Assembly: GCA_965240325.2 (NCBI GenBank)
Contig: OZ251223.1
Location: 3,596,001 to 3,660,000, forward strand
Source: Rebecca billardiae RCC1528
Taxonomy: Eukaryota; Haptophyta
Reading direction: 5' to 3'
Length of the DNA: 64,000 bases
Position 1 is the stretch's first letter; each line of letters opens with the position of its first letter. This document shows, piece after piece, positions 57,699 to 64,000 of this stretch. The position numbers were made by a program, and so were the translations under genes. Below the pieces are notes generated by a model that did not search any database, had not been told where the DNA came from, and was given only the letters and a program-made list of their open reading frames with translations.

Positions 57699-57911
57699 GG
57701 GCGCCGCGCTGCAGATAGCACAGAGCCGAGGGCCCGTGCCGCGCAGAGTGGGCGTTGCCCCTTGCCGCCTCGCAATTGCAGCTCTCCAGCCAGCCTTCGG
57801 GGCGAGTTGTAGCGACATATTCGGGTGCGCGTGTCGAAAGGTCGCGTTGGCCGTTGGCGCCCATCGTGCACCGGTGTACGTACTTCTACTTCACTTGTGG
57901 AGAAAGCCGCC
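57699..57911. other. Short spacer between receptor and DUF4246 gene
   Basis: 213 bases, same-strand neighbours. It holds the receptor 3' UTR and the next promoter. The upstream frame of the DUF4246 gene is open to 57825 but reads as basic nonsense. Confidence 0.4.
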
Positions 57912-59615
57912 ATGCGCCGCCGCTCCCCCGCGGAGTGGCTCGGGCCGGTCGACATTCGGAAGCACACGCCCATTGGGTACTCGCAGATGTCCGACGAGTT
58001 CATCCGGGCCGACCGCTACACCAGCGTCTTCTGGCCCGGCGGTCGGTCGAAGGAGCCGCCGAGCGTTCTTCTCGCAAAGCGGATGGACGCGCTCTCCGTG
58101 GCGATCCGCCAGAAGGATGGGTGGGCGGAGAAGGTGCGGGACCCCGAGGTCGTGGCGCGATGGCGCGGTGAGGCGGTGTCGCAGGGTCTTGATCCGCTCG
58201 CCGCCGATCGCGTCATCCGCGAGCTCGACCACCTCGCGCGCACGCGCGTGTCGGCAGCGGGCGCGCGCCCCGCACCGGTGAACGGCTGCTTCGAGTCGGA
58301 CACCGCGCTCTCCGCGGAGCTGCTCGGCGCGCTGCAGGCCGGCGCGCGCGAGCTCGAGGGCGAAGGCCCGCCCGACTACCACCCGCTCAGCGACGACCTC
58401 GTCGTCGACCTCCTCCACCCGTCCCTCTGCCCGCTCGTCTCCGACCTGACGCACGTCCGAGCGGACGAGCCGCTGGCGAGCGTGCCGGCCGACGGGCCGC
58501 GGCGGTTCCAGTGGCTGCCGGCGGAGGTGGACGTGGGCGCGGATGGCGCGTGCACGTTCGCCTCGCCGATCAACGGCCTGCACCCCCGGCGCCACTCGGC
58601 GCTCACCCGCTCCATCGAGCGCGCGCTCAGCGCGTGCCTGCCTCTGCTCGAGGAGACGCTGACTGAGCTGCGGCGCGCACGTGCGCGCGCCATGCTCTCG
58701 AGCGCGCCGCCGTGCGGCTTCGACATGTACGCGCTGTGGGAGCCATTCGAGCAGTGGATCGAGCGCGCGTATCCCGAGCAAGCCTCCTGCGCGCCCGAGC
58801 ACATGGACGAGCTCGAGGACGTGTACCTCGACGAGTACCAGGAGACGCGCGAAGGGCAGCTCGGCGGCTGGCCCGCGCCGCTGCCGTTCGCGCCGCCGGA
58901 GCCGCCGCCGCCGGACCGGGTGGCGCGGCTGCGCGGCCGGCGGCTGCAGGTGATCGTCAAGATGTCGGACGTGCGCCTCGACGGCGAGCGCGCCTCGCGC
59001 TACCCGGGCGGCGCGTGGCACTGCGAGGGCGAGCCGCAGGAGTGCATCTGCGCCACCGCCCTCTGCTACTACGAGCTGGCAAACGTGGCGGACTCGCGGC
59101 TGCAGTTCCGGCGCGCGTGCGATGAGTTTGGCGTGGAGTACGAGCAGGACGACGAGCGAGGCGTGCGCGAGGTGTACGGCATCGAGCTCGACGGCGATCG
59201 CACGGCGGTGCTCCTTCCCGAGCCGGCGGGCGAGCTGATCTGCCGCGAGGGCCGCGCCGTCGCCTTCAACAACGTGCTGCAGCACAGGCTCGCGCCGTTC
59301 GAGGCCGCGCGCGCGGGCGCGCCGGCCGTGCGGCGCGTGCTCGCTTTCTTCCTCGTCGACCCCGCGGTGCGGATCCCGTCGACCGCGCACGTCGCCCCGC
59401 AGCAGGAGTCGTACATGCGCGAGCTGCTCGAGCGCAGCCCCCTCTTCGCGCGGCTGCCCGACGCGCTGCTCTCGCGCATCCTCGGCCTGGTGCCCTCTGT
59501 CTTCTCCAAGGAGAAGGCGGACGCGGTGCGGCTCGAGCTGATGGCGCGCAGGCGCCGGGCCGACGAGGTGATCGGCCACTCGTTCGGCGGCGAGTTTAGC
59601 CTGTGCGAGCACTAA
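57912..59615 (+). CDS. DUF4246-family protein, Fe(II)/2OG-oxygenase-like (567 aa)
   Basis: Member of DUF4246, a family known mainly from fungi and protists with no settled function. Family blocks: YPGGAWHCEGEPQECICATA (about 362-381), the CYYELANVADSRLQFRRACD helix, YEQDDERGVREVYGIE, then GRAVAFNNVLQHRLAPFEAA and RRVLAFFLVDPAVRIPSTAH with VAPQQ. The order H-x-E (His and Glu in AWHCEGE) and a distal His (LQHRL, about 456) followed by an Arg (VRRVL) is what a double-stranded beta-helix 2OG oxygenase needs, so oxygenase chemistry is an inference. Start 57912 (MRRRSPAEWLGPVDIRK) is the first ATG before the conserved amino end. The carboxyl end is a helical charged segment. Single exon. Confidence 0.85.
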   Translation: MRRRSPAEWLGPVDIRKHTPIGYSQMSDEFIRADRYTSVFWPGGRSKEPPSVLLAKRMDALSVAIRQKDGWAEKVRDPEVVARWRGEAVSQGLDPLAADRVIRELDHLARTRVSAAGARPAPVNGCFESDTALSAELLGALQAGARELEGEGPPDYHPLSDDLVVDLLHPSLCPLVSDLTHVRADEPLASVPADGPRRFQWLPAEVDVGADGACTFASPINGLHPRRHSALTRSIERALSACLPLLEETLTELRRARARAMLSSAPPCGFDMYALWEPFEQWIERAYPEQASCAPEHMDELEDVYLDEYQETREGQLGGWPAPLPFAPPEPPPPDRVARLRGRRLQVIVKMSDVRLDGERASRYPGGAWHCEGEPQECICATALCYYELANVADSRLQFRRACDEFGVEYEQDDERGVREVYGIELDGDRTAVLLPEPAGELICREGRAVAFNNVLQHRLAPFEAARAGAPAVRRVLAFFLVDPAVRIPSTAHVAPQQESYMRELLERSPLFARLPDALLSRILGLVPSVFSKEKADAVRLELMARRRRADEVIGHSFGGEFSLCEH

Positions 59616-60073
59616 GCTCGTTATGCTGACGACCTGAACGACGACGGGTCAGCTCAAGCCGTGGGCTGGGGCAGTACGACTATTATTATAATACCGTACT
59701 GCTGCTAGTAATACTCCGTACTCTCCGTCTCTCTCACTCTCAGCTCAGAGACTGCTCAGAGTGCTCACACGCACAGCTCAGAGTGGCATCGACATCGGAC
59801 GACGGCGGCATTGCCATTACGATTTACGTGATACGGCAGCGTATATATAATATCGTCGTCGATCATCATCGTATTCGTATATACTATATTCGTCAATGCT
59901 CGTCAGCAGTCAGACTCAGAGGCGTCACAGTCTGAGCCAGTCACAATTCATCACTCATCACACATGTATGCGCGCGCTCATCATCACATGCTGCTGCGCA
60001 TGACCGCGACTGATGTGATAGTGATGATCGTCAGTCGTTACAATATATCGTCTCATGAAACGTCATCAGGTCG
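59616..60073. other. AT-rich convergent intergenic region
   Basis: 458 bases between the 3' ends of the DUF4246 gene and the unrecognised gene. AT-rich tracts at 59680-59720 and 59840-59900 (TATATAATATCG-type). No gene or repeat copy recognised. Confidence 0.5.
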
Positions 60074-62101
60074 TCAGTATTCGTCGACGTCAGCGTCAGC
60101 GCCCCGTCGGTCACCATTCACTCCGCTATTGCCGCCGTTGGCCTCAGGGCCGCCGCCCCGCTTGGCCTCCATCTCCGCGTCCCGCGCTCTCAGGATGCAT
60201 GCCTGTGTCATCGTGTGCCGCGCGCATACGCCGCAGGCGCACCGACGCAGCATGGCAATGATGGGTGCAGGTGGGCCGCCATCGCGCATCAGGGTCAGCA
60301 CGCGCCACTGCATGCCCACATGCGTGGTGCCGCTGCGGGCGGCTCGATGCCGCCGGAGGGGCCAGCAGGTGGCGGAGGCGCTCTCGGGCCAGCGCACGGG
60401 CGCAGGGCACGAGGCGCGCGGGCACGTGGGCGCGCGCACCAGTGTCTCGTCGAGGTCAACCAGCCGCTCGTCCGGCGCCATCTCTGTGAGTGCCCTCCAC
60501 TCACCCGCGCCGCGCGAGCCGGGCGGCACTCCCGCCCACGCGTGCGTCGGGGTTTCGCCGATGCTGGCGCCCAGCCCGCCGCGCGTGCCGCCGTGGCGCC
60601 TGCTCGCCTTCTCCTGCGCGGCGCGATCTTTGCGCAGGCGCCGCACGCTGATCGACGCCTCGTCCAGCGCGTCGAGCAGCGCCGGCAGCGAGGCCGCCTT
60701 CAGCGCCATGTGCTCAGCCAGTGACGTCTCGCCACTCAGCCGGCGCGCCGCGTCGCGCGCGCACCCGAGCGTGAGCAGCGCGCGGCCCCGCGCGAGCAGC
60801 GCGCCGATGGTGCCCTCGGCCATGGGCTCGAGGGTGTGCGTGAGCGCGACGAGGTACATGTCGCACCGCGCAAGCGACGAGGTGAGCAGCAGCTCGCGGA
60901 ACGCGCGCACGCGCCGCCACACCGCGCAGCCCTCGTCCGCATACGCGTCGAGCGCGGGCAGCAGCCGGAAGGCGATGAAGCGCTTGGTGGCGGAGCCCAG
61001 CTGCAGCCGCTCGTGGTAGTGCTCGCCGGCAAACTCGGGGAGCGTGATGCGCTCGAGCGGGAGGTGCGCCTCCTCCGCCCGCGCCGCCGGCTCCGGCGGT
61101 GCGGCCTGCGCGTCGGCGCCCGCCCCGCCCGCCGCGAGCGCAGCCGCTCCGCCCGGGTGCGCCGCCCGCGCCCCTGCGGCAGCGGCGCTCAGGCCGGGGG
61201 CGTGCGGCGGCCGACGGCCGATGCCGGCGGCACGGGCATGCTCGCGGCGCTCGAGCGCGCGCGCGTTGGGCGGCGCAGGCAGCTCGAGATCCGAGCGGAT
61301 CTTCGCCACGAGCAGCGTCGCGATCTCGGCGAGCAGCTCCGCCGCCGTGAGGGGCGGCACCGGGCGCGTCGGCAGGCCGTGCTCGGCCGTGCCGGCGCGC
61401 AGCCACGAGTGCCAGAGGTCCGGACGCCTCTGCCGGTGGCGGTCGGGCTGCCGCGAAGAGCGCGAGCGCGCGGCGGCGCCAAAGTCGCGCGGCGACCGAG
61501 CGCTCCTCGGCGTGGGGCTCGCGGGAAGCGCGTCGAAGCGCGAGCGCGTGCCGGCGCGCTGCACGCTCCCGCCGACGCCGGCGGGCGGTGGCCCGGAGAG
61601 GTGGGCCGTGGCGCTGTGCTGCCCGAGCCCCTCGGCCTGCATCATCAGGAGGGCGACGAGAGGGTTGGCGTCCTCGTCCCACCAGGGCAGGTCGTCCTGC
61701 CACAGCGGCAGCGCCGCCACCCCGCGAGCTGCCTCCGCTGCCTCCGCTGCGGCGCGCTTGCTGGCCAGCTCCTCGCGCGTCGGCCGAGCCGGGACCTTTG
61801 CTCGGGGCCCTCCGTTGCGCGGGGTGGCGAGGGCGAGGCCGGAGAAGTCGCTGTCGAGTTGTGAGGCGCTCGGAAGCGTCCTCACCGACGGCGGGGCGAA
61901 CACCCACGCGTCCTCGCCGTCATCGCGCGTGTGGGCAGCGCAAGTGGGCGGCGGCATCTGTGCCGGCGTGGACTGCAACCGACCACGCGCCGTGAGTGGT
62001 GCGCGCGCCGTCGACGCATCGCGAGGCGAGCGCGCTGCGGACACGCGGCTGTGGGTGCCTGGCGCGCGTCGACCTGCCGATGCCGGTCGCGCACTGCGCA
62101 T
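60074..62101 (-). CDS. Unrecognised helical protein (675 aa)
   Basis: I do not recognise this protein. Start at 62101 (MRSARPASAGRRAPG) is preferred because RPASAGRR-type amino ends are common in flagellar-associated algal proteins; the frame is open further upstream. Residues about 1-150 are Pro/Arg/Ser-rich. A Trp-rich acidic segment (LPLWQDDLPWWDEDANPLVA) precedes a helix. The best-ordered part is about 360-530: ERITLPEFAGEHYHERLQLG, KRFIAFRLLPALDAYADEGC, RRVRAFRELLLTSSLARCDM, GTIGALLARGRALLTLGCAR, all amphipathic helices. A Cys-containing tail (RRCACGVCARHTMTQACILR) with CxC and CxxC pairs could bind metal. A hidden intron near the carboxyl end cannot be excluded. Confidence 0.55.
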   Translation of the reverse strand: MRSARPASAGRRAPGTHSRVSAARSPRDASTARAPLTARGRLQSTPAQMPPPTCAAHTRDDGEDAWVFAPPSVRTLPSASQLDSDFSGLALATPRNGGPRAKVPARPTREELASKRAAAEAAEAARGVAALPLWQDDLPWWDEDANPLVALLMMQAEGLGQHSATAHLSGPPPAGVGGSVQRAGTRSRFDALPASPTPRSARSPRDFGAAARSRSSRQPDRHRQRRPDLWHSWLRAGTAEHGLPTRPVPPLTAAELLAEIATLLVAKIRSDLELPAPPNARALERREHARAAGIGRRPPHAPGLSAAAAGARAAHPGGAAALAAGGAGADAQAAPPEPAARAEEAHLPLERITLPEFAGEHYHERLQLGSATKRFIAFRLLPALDAYADEGCAVWRRVRAFRELLLTSSLARCDMYLVALTHTLEPMAEGTIGALLARGRALLTLGCARDAARRLSGETSLAEHMALKAASLPALLDALDEASISVRRLRKDRAAQEKASRRHGGTRGGLGASIGETPTHAWAGVPPGSRGAGEWRALTEMAPDERLVDLDETLVRAPTCPRASCPAPVRWPESASATCWPLRRHRAARSGTTHVGMQWRVLTLMRDGGPPAPIIAMLRRCACGVCARHTMTQACILRARDAEMEAKRGGGPEANGGNSGVNGDRRGADADVDEY

Positions 62102-62500
62102 CTCTGCTGAGCCGTGGCACGTTGGCGGGTGGTCAGCGGCGGGCAGCGGCAGCCATCCCGGGCGCGAAACGGCAAGGCCAAGCGAGCAGAGCGAACGGCC
62201 GTCACTCTGTACTGCAAGCGCCACGCGCACTCCGTGCATCACTGATCACTGATGGCGCGCGATACATGCAGACAGCACGTCTGTCACGATGGACGAGTGT
62301 GGCTGCCGCCAATGGGGTCCTACTCGCAGTACCGTACGGGCGGCAGCTGACGGCACTCCCGCTGCCACGGCGCGCCCACGCCGACCGACCTCCTCCTCGG
62401 GACCGGCGTCGCGGTCACGGCGGCGTGCAATGGTGCATTGCTACCCCGTAGTATGCTCATTGGTGTGGAAGCACAGATCGCGCCCCGAGCGTCACGCGCG
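62102..62500. other. Spacer between two minus-strand genes
   Basis: About 400 bases, GC-rich, without AT-rich promoter-like composition. It holds the bestrophin 3' UTR and the promoter of the unrecognised gene; a reading frame continues from the latter but shows no domain. Confidence 0.4.
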
Positions 62501-63901
62501 TCACTCGGGATTCGAGTCGCGGCAGCGGGCCGGGCCGGCATCCGGGTCGACGGCGGCCGTGGGCACCGGGCGGGTGGCAAAGTCGGTCGGCGTGGCCATG
62601 GTGCGCGCGCGCCTGCGCGCGTCGTGCGCCTCGTTCTGCATCACCGAGCCGTGCAGGATGTCGCAGTACTGCCACAGTGGCAGCGAGTCGAACGGCTGCT
62701 CGATGCGCGAGCCGATGTCCTCGATCCCGAGCATGAAGAAGCTGAGCACGAGCGCGACCGGCGTCGTGCCCGCCGGCCCGACAATCGGGTAAAGGCACGC
62801 GGGCAGCATGGTGCACCAGAGCAGCAGGAAGCGGGAGAGGTGGTGCGTGTACGGCGTGTAGATCGGCGTGCGCACGATCCGCTCGCACCCGCCCAGCACG
62901 TGGCTCAGCGCGAGCAGCCGCTCGTCCAGCGTGGCGCACGTGATCCGGTCGACCACGCCGGAGTCACGCATGCGGCCAACGAGCGAGCCCAGCTCGTGCA
63001 GCACGTGCAGCGGCCGGCCGTTGGGCGGGCACTCGATGAGCTCGCGCACGAACTCCTCGCCCGCGTCCGCCTCGCCCAGCCCGTCCGCCCACAGCAGCCG
63101 CACCTCGTCCCTCAGCGCGCCGTCGATGTCCCTCCGCACCTCTGCGGCCGTGCGGCCCTCGTACACGATGTGCTGATTGCCGCCGTCGGGCGTCACCTGG
63201 TACTTGAGGGTGAGGGCGAAGGAGGAGAGCAGGCGGATGGCGCGCGCGCGCTCGCGGCGCAGCGCCGGCGTGTCTGGCGGGATCGACACGAGGAAGCGGC
63301 TCGACAGGTCGCGGCAGAGGTTGAGCTGCGCGCCCCACAGCTGGCGCGCCTCGACGTACCGGCCGTGGCACGACTGCATGCGGAAGGTGACGAGCAGGCC
63401 GAGCGCGAAGCCGGAGAGCGAGAAGGGCTCGGTGGGCAGCGTGACCATGTCCGGGTGGAGCAGCAGGTCCCAGCCCGGCTGCTCCACGTACTGCGCCTTC
63501 GGGTCCTGCCCGAACTTGACGTTGTGCCAGACGAGCGCCTGCGAGCACGCCGCGATCAGGACGAGGTCGGGCATCAGCAGCCGGCGGAGGGTCTGCGAGA
63601 CGAGCAGCCCGGGGCCCCAGAGGCTGAGGTGCCGCGAGGCGCGCTCGTGCACGGTCCACTCGCCGAAGCTGTAGTTCACGTCAATCGGCACGCCACGCCA
63701 GTAGCGGCCGATGACCCGGCTGAAGAAGGATTCGCCGTCCAGGCCGGCGCGGCCGATGAAGCGCGAGCCGTCCGCGTTCACCTTCGGGCGGCGCGCGAGA
63801 ACCACCTCGCGCGACACCTTCTGCGACAGCCCACGGTGCGCGACACCGCCGAGCGGCCGCCATGCCACCGCGCGCGCCGCCGACGAGCCCAGCAGGCGCA
63901 T
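62501..63901 (-). CDS. Bestrophin-family anion channel (UPF0187), organelle-targeted (466 aa)
   Basis: Bestrophin-like channel; algal and plant members sit in thylakoids or chloroplast envelopes and pass chloride or bicarbonate. Start at 63901 (MRLLGSSAARAVAWRPL) is the first ATG; the open frame upstream begins only with a TTG. The leader is basic with hydroxyl residues, as in transit peptides. Family blocks: LSLWGPGLLVSQTLRRLLMP, FSLSGFALGLLVTFRMQSCH leading into GRYVEARQLWG, then RTPIYTPYTHHLSRFLLLWC with MLPACLYPIVG, and LSFFMLGIEDIGSRIEQPFD with LPLWQYC. Four membrane helices are evident. A proline- and Asp-rich tail ends the protein. Single exon. A role in carbon concentrating or thylakoid ion balance is inference from family. 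Confidence 0.9.
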   Translation of the reverse strand: MRLLGSSAARAVAWRPLGGVAHRGLSQKVSREVVLARRPKVNADGSRFIGRAGLDGESFFSRVIGRYWRGVPIDVNYSFGEWTVHERASRHLSLWGPGLLVSQTLRRLLMPDLVLIAACSQALVWHNVKFGQDPKAQYVEQPGWDLLLHPDMVTLPTEPFSLSGFALGLLVTFRMQSCHGRYVEARQLWGAQLNLCRDLSSRFLVSIPPDTPALRRERARAIRLLSSFALTLKYQVTPDGGNQHIVYEGRTAAEVRRDIDGALRDEVRLLWADGLGEADAGEEFVRELIECPPNGRPLHVLHELGSLVGRMRDSGVVDRITCATLDERLLALSHVLGGCERIVRTPIYTPYTHHLSRFLLLWCTMLPACLYPIVGPAGTTPVALVLSFFMLGIEDIGSRIEQPFDSLPLWQYCDILHGSVMQNEAHDARRRARTMATPTDFATRPVPTAAVDPDAGPARCRDSNPE

Positions 63902-64000
63902 TCGTGAATGCGCGAGGCGCCGGCTTCTCCTGTCGCGCAATGGCGGCGGTCTAGGTCGCGGGAGGAATCGTCTGCTTGCCGATCAGCATCATCTTATTAG

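Noticed and set aside
62495-62530. GGGATTCGAGTCG near the bestrophin stop, resembling a tRNA T-arm
   Set aside because: It lies within the coding end of the bestrophin gene and no acceptor stem can be formed.

Overview
This window is nuclear DNA from a eukaryotic microalga. It is very GC-rich, the genes sit close together on both strands, and many have no intron. The introns I could place are short (about 80-250 bases), usually start GTGCG and end GCGCAG. Several proteins begin with a secretory or plastid-type leader, and the gene set combines plastid functions (Tic22-like import factor, CIA30 protein, thylakoid-type bestrophin) with flagellar functions (SPATA17). A haptophyte fits best; a pelagophyte is possible. 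No prokaryotic operon structure, CRISPR array, rRNA or tRNA was seen. Exon joins are my own readings, checked for phase and for continuity of conserved domains, but not for transcription.

Layout. 1-8 kb: end-truncated armadillo-like gene, organellar DEAD-box helicase, small basic protein, flavin amine oxidase, apyrase. 8-13 kb: a 1,483-residue ARM/IQ/coiled-coil protein. 13-23 kb: one 3,123-residue protein that joins two complete AKT-type channel modules (six-helix pore, cyclic-nucleotide-binding-like domain, ankyrin repeats) in tandem. 23-35 kb: sulfotransferase-like enzyme, BT1-family transporter, secreted Cys-containing protein, TPR protein, tail-anchored coiled-coil protein, gamma-COP, Tic22-like protein. 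35-44 kb: a gene-poor, more AT-rich zone with several repeat families (a 471-bp TIR element, a hairpin-bearing repeat in two copies, a fold-back repeat, tandem duplications) surrounding a second sulfotransferase and SPATA17. 44-51 kb: P2X-like channel, PhyH dioxygenase, THUMP/RlmL methyltransferase, CIA30 protein. 51-60 kb: a 1,984-residue membrane receptor with a bacterial-type taurine/sulfonate-binding ectodomain, EGF/CUB-like modules, one membrane span and a cytoplasmic TIR domain; then a DUF4246 oxygenase-like gene. 60-64 kb: an unrecognised protein and a bestrophin.

How the genes relate. There is no obvious cluster; most are independent housekeeping or signalling genes. Five or six adjacent pairs are divergent with only about 85-285 bases between start codons, so shared promoters are likely. 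Loose themes are membrane signalling (double channel, P2X-like, TIR receptor, bestrophin), extracellular nucleotide handling (apyrase with P2X-like), and sulfur or sulfonate chemistry (taurine-binding receptor, two sulfotransferases). These themes are inferences from content, not demonstrated pathways. The two strongest candidates for undescribed biology are the taurine-binding-protein/TIR receptor (51744-57698) and the tandem double channel (13015-23068).
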